Shown: piece after piece, positions 34,755-42,980 of the stretch
Position numbering within the stretch: the stretch's first letter is position 1
Layout of the letters: the number at the start of each line of letters is the position of its first letter
From: Pimelobacter simplex
GTDB lineage: Bacteria > Actinomycetota > Actinomycetes > Propionibacteriales > Nocardioidaceae
Assembly: GCF_900114845.1 (NCBI RefSeq)
Contig: NZ_FOUK01000001.1
Coordinates: 970,479 to 1,034,478, forward strand
DNA: 64,000 nucleotides
Direction of reading: 5' to 3'
Position numbers and translations under genes: made by a program
Notes under the pieces: generated by a model
What the model saw: the letters and a program-made list of their open reading frames with translations, nothing else
Told to the model about the DNA's origin: nothing
Databases searched by the model: none

Positions 34755-35712
34755 TATGTCTCTCACGACTACGACTCCGGACGGTACATCGAGCAGCTTC
34801 GCCTTCTCGCGGCGCCTGGTGAACACCGACGTCTTGGGCCTCACCATCGAGGCGGCAGTCGATCCAGAGATGCCTTCGGACCTGATCAGCGACCTCATTG
34901 CTGATCTGACCCAGCAAGTGGTTGTGCCGCTGACAGGCCTCGTCTTGGGGGAGAATGCGTTGGGCGGCAGGCTCCAGGACGTTCTGCCGAGTGAAACGGT
35001 TCCGGAGAATCTCCTGCCCGAGGACGAGGTCGTGCCGATCGAGGAGGACGCCATCGTTCCTAAGAATTGTTCGACCACTGTGGCGAAGGATCTCGGCCAG
35101 CGGGTTACCGAGGTGAACGCAGCCGGCGTCGGCTGGGCGGGTGCAACGACCGACTTCGAGTACACCAACGGGGCGACGTCGACTCTCGGAGTTGCTGTCT
35201 CCATGAACGGCACCATGGGGAGTTGGTCGGCTGGCGGCTCGTCGTCCTTGCAGAAGCAGGTGGACTCGACGAGCACGGTGGGCTTCCCGGTCAAGAGCAC
35301 CGGGTACTGGCACCGCAAGACGTACTTCCGCTACAAGTCCTACAAGATCGAGTGTTGGTACTCCGCCTACGGTGTGGTCAAGCGGACGGTCCGTTACGAG
35401 GCGCGCCCCAGCAACTTCGTTGGCGGCGCGACGACGGTGGGAGTGGGGACGCCGCCCACGCCGCCACGAGCCAACTGTGCACCTCAGGAAGCCGGAAGCC
35501 GGTTCTCCCGGAACAGCTCGACGGCGACCACCTGGTCCAACGGCGTCGCCCTCAAGAACGTGTTGGGCGTCGATCTCTCCTCGCGAACTGGCTACTCCAA
35601 GACCGCCAAGATCAAGTTCGAGTACACGAAGGCCGGTTGGATCTGTGGCACTCAGGGCGACCCGGGCGACACCCCGAGGACTCTCATTGCTCGCAAGAAC
35701 CGTCCGTCCTAG
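34711..35712 (+). CDS. C-terminal part of the frameshifted secreted protein
   Basis: From ATG 34711 this frame encodes 333 residues with coherent composition: MADLQSGADGDNIVDMSLT, a Thr/Ser-rich stretch, acidic ENLLPEDEVVPIEEDAIVP, then a beta-rich part with paired Cys (KNCSTTV, KIECWYSAYG, RANCAPQ, GWICGTQGD), probably disulfide-bonded outside the cell. No export signal of its own, which argues that it belongs to the signal-peptide frame starting at 34425. GC content and codon use are lower than in neighbours, as for the next two genes. Family unknown. Confidence 0.65.
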   Translation: MADLQSGADGDNIVDMSLTTTTPDGTSSSFAFSRRLVNTDVLGLTIEAAVDPEMPSDLISDLIADLTQQVVVPLTGLVLGENALGGRLQDVLPSETVPENLLPEDEVVPIEEDAIVPKNCSTTVAKDLGQRVTEVNAAGVGWAGATTDFEYTNGATSTLGVAVSMNGTMGSWSAGGSSSLQKQVDSTSTVGFPVKSTGYWHRKTYFRYKSYKIECWYSAYGVVKRTVRYEARPSNFVGGATTVGVGTPPTPPRANCAPQEAGSRFSRNSSTATTWSNGVALKNVLGVDLSSRTGYSKTAKIKFEYTKAGWICGTQGDPGDTPRTLIARKNRPS

Positions 35713-36250
35713 TCGCGCGGTTCGTGGGGGCGCCGTCACCATCGGCGCTCTCACCTTCCTCGTTGCCTGCTCCGCCTCGCCTAGCACCGATGGCCCACCC
35801 GAAATCGGTGGGCCGATCGGATCGAGCCCCGACATTGGATCTGTCTGCCTTCAGGTCCGCTCTGGAGAGCCGCACGACTTCACACTCGGGTTCAACATCG
35901 TGATCAACAAGGGCACCGAGCCTGCAGAGATCGGCCAGGTCGAGCTCCTCGACGCCCACGATCTCTCGATCACGAAGGCATGGGTCGCGGTCACGGATGC
36001 TGCAATCGGCAACCACAGCAGATTCCCACCGACCCGAAAGGCGATGAGGGCCTCCGATCTTGACTGGGCTAGCCGCGCCGCCCTTCCGGGTGCTACCGCA
36101 GAACCAAACGTTCGCTACAACCTCATCCTCCAGGTGGCCGCCACCAGTCGATTCCCTGCAGCAGCAGGGATTCGCTTCACCTACGCCACCGAAGGCAAGG
36201 AGCACGCTTGGCAGACGAACATCGGATTCACCGTCGAAGATCCTTGCTAG
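35687..36250 (+). CDS. Putative lipoprotein, unknown function
   Basis: TTG at 35687 with GAGGA six bases upstream starts a 187-residue frame that overlaps the previous gene by 26 bases. The N-terminus has Arg residues, then AVTIGALTFLVAC, a lipobox with Cys near residue 29. The body has DFTLGFNIVINKGTEPAEIG, a beta-sandwich-like pattern, and ends GFTVEDPC. The TTG start is inferred because no ATG or GTG is available before the lipobox. Part of the low-GC exported-protein island; no family recognised. Confidence 0.65.
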   Translation: MLARTVRPSRAVRGGAVTIGALTFLVACSASPSTDGPPEIGGPIGSSPDIGSVCLQVRSGEPHDFTLGFNIVINKGTEPAEIGQVELLDAHDLSITKAWVAVTDAAIGNHSRFPPTRKAMRASDLDWASRAALPGATAEPNVRYNLILQVAATSRFPAAAGIRFTYATEGKEHAWQTNIGFTVEDPC

Positions 36251-36254
36251 GCAG

Positions 36255-37043
36255 ATGCTGAAAACCGAGATCCGGGTTCTTACCGCTCTCCTTTCGATCG
36301 CACTTCTAGCAGGCTGTGCATCCGATCCCACCTCCGCCAGAAACAGACACCAGACAACTGCCGAGGAAACAGAGGCTTCCTCGGCAGTTGTCGCACTCGT
36401 CAGTCACGCCACGCCAGCACGGGATCTCTTTGGCGGTTTTCGCTGTGCAGGAGTGCTGGTTGCTCCAACGGTGGTCTTGACGGCGCGCCATTGCGTGGCC
36501 GGACTGAGCGCCGATCAACTGGACGTCGTCGTCAATCCAGTCGATCTCTGCGGGCCGGATCCTGAGAACGAGATGCGGAGCCCGATCCGGGAAATTCGCC
36601 CGACCGCAGATATCGACCTGGCTGTCGTGGTGATGCGCAGCAGCGCTACTACCAGCCCTGCCCGTATCGCCTCGGTCTTGCCCGACGCACGAGCACAACT
36701 GGTGGCCGTCGGATGGGGACGGCAAGCAACGACCGCGCCCTGCCAGCGCTCGGCCACCGGCCTCTCCTTCGCGCCAGCGGCTGATTGCGCGAGGGCCATC
36801 TCGCACCTTCCCCGTCAGGCACGCCGCTGGCAGCTCTGCGCACTTCCCACCTCGGACCAGAACACCTGCAGAGGCGACTCCGGCGGCGGCCTTTTCGACG
36901 TCTCCCAGGCCAAGCCGCTCCTTGTAGGGATCACGAGCGCGGGCGTGGGAGGATGCGAACCAGACGACGTCGGACTCTACATCCGGGTGGACACACTCGA
37001 CACCCAAGTCGCTCGACTCAATGAGGCGGTCAACAGGCGCTGA
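36255..37043 (+). CDS. Trypsin-like serine protease, lipoprotein
   Basis: S1-family protease of 262 residues. The N-terminus (VLTALLSIALLAGC) is a lipoprotein signal with Cys at about residue 21. The triad is visible: His in VVLTARHCVAG (near residue 79), Asp in ADIDLAVVVM (near 119) and Ser in CRGDSGGGLFD (near 208), with LVGITSAGVGGC closing the specificity pocket. It starts five bases after the upstream lipoprotein gene, so all three genes of the island are likely one unit. It could process the neighbouring exported proteins; that is inference. Confidence 0.87.
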   Translation: MLKTEIRVLTALLSIALLAGCASDPTSARNRHQTTAEETEASSAVVALVSHATPARDLFGGFRCAGVLVAPTVVLTARHCVAGLSADQLDVVVNPVDLCGPDPENEMRSPIREIRPTADIDLAVVVMRSSATTSPARIASVLPDARAQLVAVGWGRQATTAPCQRSATGLSFAPAADCARAISHLPRQARRWQLCALPTSDQNTCRGDSGGGLFDVSQAKPLLVGITSAGVGGCEPDDVGLYIRVDTLDTQVARLNEAVNRR

Positions 37044-37414
37044 CCGTGGTCTCGCTTGACTCATGACCGTGGCAGGCGCCGCCTTTGTCACCATCGTCGC
37101 GGAGATTGCTCCCGGTGAAGTGCCGCCCGCCTTGAACTCGTTGATGGCCGCGACGGCGATGGCCTGCAGCACGAAGCGACCCCGGGCGCCGAGAGGAGAA
37201 GACCGGCCAGTACAGACCTGCCGTACCTGCTCGCATTTGACCTCGGCCGGCCCGTCTCCGTGAGGAACTCGCGCATCCGTTCCCGATCGAGCACACAGTA
37301 GAGCTGTTCGAGGTGCTTACCCTCTCCCTCGCCGACCACCCCGACTACGCAGCACTCTCGACTGTCGGGCTGGCTGGATGGCCGCGGCGCTCCCACCTCC
37401 CTAGCGTGGTCGCC
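37044..37414. other. Intergenic region after the low-GC island
   Basis: No supported gene. A plus-strand frame opening near 37243 carries a protein-like stretch (LREELAHPFPIEHTVELFE, then LTLSLADHPDYAALS) that runs into the following kinase frame. It has no start codon with a ribosome site and no family, so I treat it as a possible remnant. TAGCGT (37402-37407) at the right end is the promoter of the kinase gene. Confidence 0.4.
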
Positions 37415-38665
37415 ATGAACCCCCTGCGTCGCGTCTTCGTCGACACCGCGTACTCGCTCTCGGCGTTCCTGCTCGCGATCCCCGCCTTCGCGTTCGTCGT
37501 CGCCGGGATCGCCGCCGGCCTGGGCTCGATGGTGGTGGCCGGCCTCGGGCTCGCGATCCTCGTCGGCACGGCGTACGCCGCCCGCGGGTTCGCGCACGTC
37601 GAGCGGGTCCGGCTCGTGGGGATGCTCGGGGTCGAGGCCCCGCAGCCGACGTACCTGCGGGGCCGGGCGGACGACGGCGGGGTGCGGCGCTTCCTGGCGC
37701 CGCTGCGCGACACCCAGTCCTGGCTGGACATCCTGTGGGCCGTCGTCGGCCTCGCCACCGCGTGCTTCGCGGCCGCGCTGGCGGTGGCGGCCTGGGCGGC
37801 GGTGCTGGGTGGGCTGACCTACTGGTTCTGGCAGCGCTACATCCCGTTCGACGACGCCGACAACGTGACGCTGGCCGAGATCCTCGGGCTCGGGCACGGC
37901 CGGACGCCGGAGTCCCTGCTCTACCTGGGACTGGGGGTCGTGGCGCTGGTCGCGCTGCCGTTCGTGCTGCGGCTCGGGGCGGCGGTCCATGCCGGCACGG
38001 CGCGGGTGCTGCTGTGCAGCCGGGCCGAGCTGCTCGACCGGATGGAGGTCATCGAGGAGAGCCGGGCCTCGGCGCACCGGGCCGAGGCGCAGTCGCTGCG
38101 CCGTCTCGAGCGCGACATCCACGACGGCCCGCAGCAGCGGCTGATCCGGCTCGGCATGGACCTCGGCCGGGCCCGGCACCAGCTCGCCGACGACCCCGCG
38201 ACGGCGGCCGCGACGATCGACTCCGCGGTCGCCCAGACCCGCGAGGCGGTCGAGGAGCTGCGCGCCCTCTCCCGCGGGATCGCCCCGCCGCTGCTGGTCG
38301 ACCGCCGTCTCGCTGCCGCCGTCGAGGAGATGGCGGCCGGGCAGGCGTTCCCGGTGGGCGTCGCGGTCGACGTCCCGCGCGAGCTGCCGGTCGCGGCCGA
38401 GACGGCGGCCTACTTCGTGGTCGCCGAGGCGCTCACGAACGTCGCGAAGCACAGCCAGGCGACCCGGGCGCAGGTCGCGGTGCACCAGCAGGACGGCGTC
38501 CTCGTGGTCACCGTGGACGACGACGGGCGCGGCGGTGCCTCGCTGGCGCCGGGCCGCGGGCTGGCCGGGCTGCGGGAGCGGCTCGCGGGTGTCGAGGGAC
38601 ACCTCGAGGTCGCCTCGCCGGAGGGCGGTCCGACGCGGCTGCTCGCCACCGTGCCACTGTCGTGA
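37415..38665 (+). CDS. Sensor histidine kinase (NarL type)
   Basis: Membrane kinase of 416 residues. Four to five membrane helices (SLSAFLLAIPAFAFVVAGIA, VVAGLGLAILVGTAYAA, DILWAVVGLATACFAAALA, LLYLGLGVVALVALPFVL) precede the HisKA_3 motif LRRLERDIHDGPQQRLIRLG and an HATPase domain with ALTNVAKHSQATRA, VDDDGRGG and GRGLAGLRERLAG. ATG at 37415 lies seven bases after TAGCGT. Pairs with the response regulator starting one base after its stop. The N-terminal region is that of the DUF7134/sensor-type proteins common in actinobacteria. Signal unknown. Confidence 0.92.
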   Translation: MNPLRRVFVDTAYSLSAFLLAIPAFAFVVAGIAAGLGSMVVAGLGLAILVGTAYAARGFAHVERVRLVGMLGVEAPQPTYLRGRADDGGVRRFLAPLRDTQSWLDILWAVVGLATACFAAALAVAAWAAVLGGLTYWFWQRYIPFDDADNVTLAEILGLGHGRTPESLLYLGLGVVALVALPFVLRLGAAVHAGTARVLLCSRAELLDRMEVIEESRASAHRAEAQSLRRLERDIHDGPQQRLIRLGMDLGRARHQLADDPATAAATIDSAVAQTREAVEELRALSRGIAPPLLVDRRLAAAVEEMAAGQAFPVGVAVDVPRELPVAAETAAYFVVAEALTNVAKHSQATRAQVAVHQQDGVLVVTVDDDGRGGASLAPGRGLAGLRERLAGVEGHLEVASPEGGPTRLLATVPLS

Positions 38666-38666
38666 C

Positions 38667-39311
38667 ATGAGGATCGTGGTCGCCGACGACTCCGTGCTCC
38701 TGCGCGAGGGCCTCCAGCTCCTGCTCGCCGAGGCCGGCCACGAGGTGGTCGCGGCGGTGGCCGACGGGCCGTCGTACGTCGAGGCGATGCTGGCGCACCG
38801 CCCGGACCTCGGCATCGTCGACGTCCGGATGCCGCCCAGCCACACCGACGAGGGGCTGCGCGCCGCGGTCGCCGTCCGGCAGGCGTGGCCGCAGGCCCGG
38901 GTGCTCGTCCTGTCGCAGTACGTCGTCGTGTCGTACGCCGACGACCTGCTCGCGACGGGCGAGGAGGGGGTCGGCTACCTGCTCAAGGACCGGGTCAGCG
39001 AGGTCGGGGAGTTCCTCGCCTCGCTCGCCGAGGTCGCCGCCGGCGGGACGGCGCTCGACCCGCTCGTCGTCCGGCAGCTCGTGGAGCGGCGCGGCGACCC
39101 GGTGCGCGCGCTGACGCCCCGCGAGCGCGACGTCCTCACCCTGATGGCGGAGGGACGCTCCAACGCCGCCGTCGCCGACGCGATGACGGTGAGCCTCGGC
39201 GCGGTCGAGAAGCACACCCAGCGGATCTTCGCCAAGCTCGGCCTCCCGCCCGACGACGACCAGTCGCACCGCCGCGTGCTGGCCGTGCTGCGCTTCCTGC
39301 GCGCCGAATGA
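38667..39311 (+). CDS. LuxR-family response regulator
   Basis: Encodes 214 residues. The receiver has RIVVADDSVLLREGL, phospho-Asp in LGIVDVRMPPSHTDEGL, Ser in VLVLSQYV and Lys in GYLLKDRVSEVGEFL. The LuxR HTH follows: LTPRERDVLTLMAEGRSNAA and VSLGAVEKHTQRIFAKLGL. DVRMPPSHTDEG is the variant seen in regulators paired with short-loop kinases of this kind. Co-transcribed with the kinase immediately upstream. Confidence 0.94.
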   Translation: MRIVVADDSVLLREGLQLLLAEAGHEVVAAVADGPSYVEAMLAHRPDLGIVDVRMPPSHTDEGLRAAVAVRQAWPQARVLVLSQYVVVSYADDLLATGEEGVGYLLKDRVSEVGEFLASLAEVAAGGTALDPLVVRQLVERRGDPVRALTPRERDVLTLMAEGRSNAAVADAMTVSLGAVEKHTQRIFAKLGLPPDDDQSHRRVLAVLRFLRAE

Positions 39312-39386
39312 CATCGATGTGATTCGCGGGTTAGAGTGTGACCTGCAGAGATGTCGAGATCGCCACCGTAGCGTCGAGGAGACCGG

Positions 39387-39689
39387 ATGAACGCCGAGCG
39401 CAGCCCGCAGGAGGGCACCGCCAGCGCGGCCGCTCCCGCAAGCCTGAGCGACCGCGACCGCGCCATCCTCGAGTTCGAGCGCCAGTGGTGGAAGTACGCC
39501 GGCGCCAAGGAGAGCGCGGTGCGCGAGCAGTTCGACATGAGCGCCACCCGCTACTACCAGGTGCTCAACGCCCTGATCGACCGTCCCGAGGCGCTCGCGG
39601 CCGACCCGCTGCTGGTCCGCCGGCTGCGCCGCCTCCGTTCCCAGCGCCAGCGGCAGCGGTCCGCCCGGCGCCTGGGCTTCGAGATCTGA
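39387..39689 (+). CDS. DUF3263 family protein
   Basis: Small cytoplasmic protein of 100 residues. After a variable N-terminus it has the DUF3263 core LSDRDRAILEFERQWWKYAG, AKESAVREQFDMSATRYYQV and a basic tail RLRRLRSQRQRQRSARRLGF. The core resembles a winged or simple HTH and the tail is DNA-binding-like. GAGGAG lies seven bases upstream of the ATG. The gene pair DUF3263-LytR_C is conserved in actinobacteria; function is unknown. Confidence 0.93.
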   Translation: MNAERSPQEGTASAAAPASLSDRDRAILEFERQWWKYAGAKESAVREQFDMSATRYYQVLNALIDRPEALAADPLLVRRLRRLRSQRQRQRSARRLGFEI

Positions 39690-39720
39690 CCCCGCCCGGC
39701 CCACACAGAGAGAGGCGGCC

Positions 39721-40272
39721 ATGACCTTCCCCACCTGGCCCTCCGCTCGCACCCCGAACCAGCGCGGCGCCGTCCTGCCGTCGCCCGTGGTGCTCCTCAG
39801 CATCGTCGCCGTCGCGCTCGCCGCGATCGCCTTCGTCGCCACCCGCGGCGACCAGGCGCCCGAGCGCGACATCACCGCCACGAAGGCGGCCGCGACGCCC
39901 TCCGACCAGGCCTCCGGCTCGACCGGTGCCTCCGAGGGCGCCTCCGACCCCTCGGACCAGCCGACCAAGAAGGCGACGCCCAAGCCCGTCGTCCGGGCCG
40001 ACCACCAGGTCGTCGTCTTCAACAACACCCGCATCCGCGGCCTCGCCGGCCGCGTCTCCGAGCGGGTCAAGGAAGCCGGCTGGACCGTCGCCGCCGCCGA
40101 CAACTGGTACGGCACCGTGCCCGGCACGACCGTCTACTACCCGGCCGGCAAGAAGGCCGCCGGGCGCCAGCTCGCGCTCGACCTCGGCGTCGCCCGGGTG
40201 CTGCCGGCCGACACCGACAGCGACATGAGCGACACGAACCTCACCCTGATCCTCACCGGCGAGCTCGACTGA
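39721..40272 (+). CDS. LytR C-terminal domain protein
   Basis: Encodes 183 residues: a short cytoplasmic N-terminus, one membrane helix (VVLLSIVAVALAAIAFVA, residues about 22-40), a Ser/Thr/Pro-rich linker, then a LytR_C domain outside (VVVFNNTRIRGLAGRVSERV, GWTVAAADNW, TTVYYPAGKKAAGRQLA, LILTGELD). LytR_C domains occur on cell-wall polymer transferases and as stand-alone envelope proteins. GAGAGAGG provides the ribosome site. Follows DUF3263 by 31 bases, as in relatives. Confidence 0.92.
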   Translation: MTFPTWPSARTPNQRGAVLPSPVVLLSIVAVALAAIAFVATRGDQAPERDITATKAAATPSDQASGSTGASEGASDPSDQPTKKATPKPVVRADHQVVVFNNTRIRGLAGRVSERVKEAGWTVAAADNWYGTVPGTTVYYPAGKKAAGRQLALDLGVARVLPADTDSDMSDTNLTLILTGELD

Positions 40273-40280
40273 GTTCGTTT

Positions 40281-40444
40281 GGCCGAGCGCGTCTTCGCCG
40301 CGGGAACCGGCAGCAAGCTGCCCCCGGACGCGGCTCCCGCCGCGCTGCCGGCCGGTGGTCTGGGCCGAGCGCGTCTTCGCCGCGGGAACAGGCAGCGAGC
40401 TGCCCCCGGACGCGGCTCCCGCCGCGCTGCCGGCCGGTGGTCCG
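40281..40444. repeat. 82-bp tandem direct repeat, two copies
   Basis: Copy 1 (40281-40362) and copy 2 (40363-40444) are nearly identical, differing at a handful of bases. Each contains a GGCAGC-NN-GCTGCC palindrome and GC-rich dyads that could form a hairpin. Both copies read ERVFAAGTGS(K/E)LPPDAAP in the same relative frame, but 82 is not a multiple of three and there is no start signal, so a protein is unlikely. It fills the gap between LytR_C and otsB. Confidence 0.85.
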
Positions 40445-40515
40445 GGTTCGGCCGCGAGCGTGACCGTTCACGTCCCCGTCACCTGCCGTCACGGGCGGCG
40501 TGATGGGATGGAGGC

Positions 40516-41364
40516 GTGAGGTTCCCGACGCGCGAGGGCCAGGACCGGTACGACGCGATCGTCCGCGTCGCGCCACGCACGGTCGTCGGACTCGACTTCG
40601 ACGGCACGCTGTCGCCGATCGTGGAGGACCCGGCGCAGGCGCACATCCACCCCGATGCGGCGCAGGTGCTGGTCGAGCTGGCCCAGGAGGTCGCCGCGAT
40701 CGCGGTGATCACCGGGCGGCCGGCCCGGCAGGCCCTCGACCTCGGCGGCCTCGAGGAGGTCGGGGACGCGCTGGAGGCGGCCGGCAAGGAGCTGTTCGTC
40801 TTCGGGCAGTACGGCAACGAGCGGTGGAGTTCGGGCCGGCGCCGGATCATGGGCGGGCGGCCGCCGCGGGGGCTGGCGACGTTCGAGCGCGACCTGCCGC
40901 GGGCGCTGCGCACCGCCGGGGCCGCTGACGCGTACGTCGAGGACAAGGGACTCGCCGTCGCCGTGCACACCCGGCGGCTGGCCGATCCCGACGGCGCCTT
41001 CGACCGGCTGCTGCCGCCGCTGCGCGAGCTCGCGCACCGGCACGGGCTGGTGCTGGAGCCGGGGCGGGCCGTGATCGAGGTGCGCTCGCCGGGCTCCCAC
41101 AAGGGACTGGTCGTCGACCGGCTGGCCGCGGTGCTCGACGCCGAGGGCTTCGTGTTCGCCGGCGACGACCTCGGCGACGTCGAGGCGTTCGAAGCGGTCG
41201 CCGCGCTGGGGGAGCAGGGGCTGGCCACGCTGCGGGTCTGCTCGGCCTCCAACGAGCAGAGCGCCCTCATCGACCTCTCGGACGTCGTGGTGCGCGGCCC
41301 GGACGGCGTCCTCGACCTGCTGCGGACACTCGCCGGCGACGCCCGGGTCCGCCGGCTCGGCTAG
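40516..41364 (+). CDS. otsB: Trehalose-6-phosphate phosphatase
   Basis: HAD-superfamily phosphatase releasing trehalose from trehalose-6-phosphate, 282 residues. Motif I is VVGLDFDGTLSPIVEDP with the nucleophile Asp near residue 27, motif II is IAVITGRPA, the Lys motif is GSHKGLVVDRL and motif IV is FVFAGDDLGDVEAF. The T6P cap signature GQYGNERW is present. GTG at 40516 has GGATGGAGG upstream. Completes the OtsAB pathway with otsA at 32651-34078. Confidence 0.95.
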   Translation: MRFPTREGQDRYDAIVRVAPRTVVGLDFDGTLSPIVEDPAQAHIHPDAAQVLVELAQEVAAIAVITGRPARQALDLGGLEEVGDALEAAGKELFVFGQYGNERWSSGRRRIMGGRPPRGLATFERDLPRALRTAGAADAYVEDKGLAVAVHTRRLADPDGAFDRLLPPLRELAHRHGLVLEPGRAVIEVRSPGSHKGLVVDRLAAVLDAEGFVFAGDDLGDVEAFEAVAALGEQGLATLRVCSASNEQSALIDLSDVVVRGPDGVLDLLRTLAGDARVRRLG

Positions 41365-41496
41365 CGGCAGTTTCACCGCCTAGGCGGTGAAACTGCCCTC
41401 CGCCGCAGACGCGCAGGTCTCATCAACTGGACATTCGTCTCATCATCCGGAATCTCGATTGGGAGTCGGGCCCGACCCACCCCTAGGCTGTCCGTG

Positions 41497-41639
41497 CTCA
41501 TCCAGAGGGACTGAGGGAACGGCCCTGAGAAGTCCCGGCAACCGCCGCGAACTCCCGTCAGCGCCTGCATCACGCAGGAGCCGGCGTCGCGGAAACGGTG
41601 CCAAATCCGACCCGTGCGAGAGCCGCCGGGACAGATGAG
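41497..41639 (+). promoter_or_regulatory. SAM-I (S-box) riboswitch upstream of thrC
   Basis: The P1 strands CTCATC (41497-41502) and GATGAG (41634-41639) pair. Between them are CAGAGGGACTGAGGGAACGG, the CCCTGAGAAGTCCCGGCAACC block, and GGTGCCAAATCC, all conserved parts of the SAM-I aptamer. TAGGCT (41484-41489) is the -10, placing the transcript start just before P1. P1 ends two bases before AGGAGG, so S-adenosylmethionine probably controls translation of thrC by hiding its ribosome site. Confidence 0.9.
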
Positions 41640-41650
41640 AAGGAGGACCC

Positions 41651-42931
41651 ATGAGCGCCGTTGTGACCGAGGCACCTGAGACGACGACCCAGCCGGGACT
41701 GCGCGAGGGCGCGTTCGGCAATGCCACCTCGCTGTCCTGCCGCGAGTGCGGGCACCTGGTCGCGCTGGGCCCGTTCTACGCCTGTCCGGAGTGCTTCGGC
41801 CCGCTGGAGATCACCTACGAGTTCCCGCAGGTGACCCGCGAGGAGATCGAGGCCGGGCCGCGCAACATCTGGCGCTACAAGGCGCTGCTGCCGGTCCCCA
41901 CCGACATCGAGACCAGCCCCAACACCGAGCCGGGCTTCACCCGCCTGCTCGAGGCGAAGAACCTCGCCGCCGAGCTGGGCATCGCCAAGCTCTGGGTCAA
42001 GGACGACTCGACGAACCCGACCAACTCCTTCAAGGACCGGGTCGTCGCCTGCGCGCTGAGCGCCGCCCGCGAGCTGGGCGCGACGACGTTCGCCTGCCCC
42101 TCGACCGGCAACCTCGCCAACGCGGTCGCCGCGGCGGGTGCCCGGGCCGGGATCAAGACCGTCGTCTTCATCCCGAGCAACCTCGAGACGCCCAAGCAGG
42201 TCAACTCCGCGATCTTCACCGAGAACCTGGTCGCCGTCGACGGCAACTACGACGACGTCAACAAGCTCGCCTCCGAGATCGCCGGCGAGGAGGAGGGCTG
42301 GGCGTTCGTCAACGTCAACGTCCGGCCGTACTACGCCGAGGGCTCCAAGACGCTGGGCTACGAGATCGCCGAGCAGCTCGGGTGGCGGCTGCCCGACCAG
42401 GTCGTCATCCCGGTCGCCTCCGGCTCCCAGCTGACCAAGGTCGACAAGGCCTTCCAGGAGCTCATCAAGCTCGGCCTCGTCGAGGACAAGGCGTACCGGA
42501 TCTTCGGCGCCCAGGCCACCGGCTGCGGTCCCGTCGCCACCGCCTACAAGGCCGGCACCGACGCGATCCGCCCGGTCAAGCCCGACACGATCGCCAAGAG
42601 CCTCGCGATCGGCAACCCGGCCGACGGCATCTACGTCCTCGACATCGCCCGTCGTACGGGCGGCTCCGTCGAGGAGGTCACCGACGACGAGATCCGCGAG
42701 GGCATCGTCCTGCTCGCCCGCACGGAGGGCATCTTCACCGAGACCGCCGGCGGTACGACGACCGCGGTCACCAAGAAGCTCGTCGAGACCGGCCAGCTCG
42801 ACCCGAGCCTCGAGACCGTCATCATCAACACCGGTCACGGCCTCAAGACCCTCGACTCGATCTCCGGCCAGGTCGGCCCGGCCGCGACCATCGCTCCGAG
42901 CTACGACGCCTTCAAGGCCACGGGCCTCTGA
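41651..42931 (+). CDS. thrC: Threonine synthase
   Basis: PLP enzyme converting O-phosphohomoserine to threonine, 426 residues. It begins with a zinc-ribbon-like part (LSCRECGHLVALGPFYACPECF), as in many actinobacterial ThrC proteins. The Schiff-base Lys is in DDSTNPTNSFKDRVVACAL near residue 127, and CPSTGNLANAVAAAGA binds phosphate; the C-terminus has ETAGGTTTAVTKKL. AGGAGG lies five bases before the ATG and directly abuts a SAM-I riboswitch. Homoserine phosphate is the branch point between threonine and methionine, so SAM control makes metabolic sense. A ThiS-like gene follows after 49 bases. Confidence 0.96.
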   Translation: MSAVVTEAPETTTQPGLREGAFGNATSLSCRECGHLVALGPFYACPECFGPLEITYEFPQVTREEIEAGPRNIWRYKALLPVPTDIETSPNTEPGFTRLLEAKNLAAELGIAKLWVKDDSTNPTNSFKDRVVACALSAARELGATTFACPSTGNLANAVAAAGARAGIKTVVFIPSNLETPKQVNSAIFTENLVAVDGNYDDVNKLASEIAGEEEGWAFVNVNVRPYYAEGSKTLGYEIAEQLGWRLPDQVVIPVASGSQLTKVDKAFQELIKLGLVEDKAYRIFGAQATGCGPVATAYKAGTDAIRPVKPDTIAKSLAIGNPADGIYVLDIARRTGGSVEEVTDDEIREGIVLLARTEGIFTETAGGTTTAVTKKLVETGQLDPSLETVIINTGHGLKTLDSISGQVGPAATIAPSYDAFKATGL

Positions 42932-42980
42932 GCCGCACCACCACCGACACCGCTACCCGAGCAGTAGAAGAGAGCCCCGC

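Noticed and set aside
37243..37414. Plus-strand protein-like stretch (LREELAHPFPIEHTVELFE) running into the kinase frame
   Set aside because: No start codon with a ribosome site, no family resemblance, and the kinase has a clear ATG with a promoter seven bases upstream. Kept only as a possible remnant in the intergenic note.
40281..40444. Repeat units as a small CRISPR-like array or coding repeat
   Set aside because: Only two abutting 82-bp units without spacers; frame changes between copies; no cas genes anywhere in the window.
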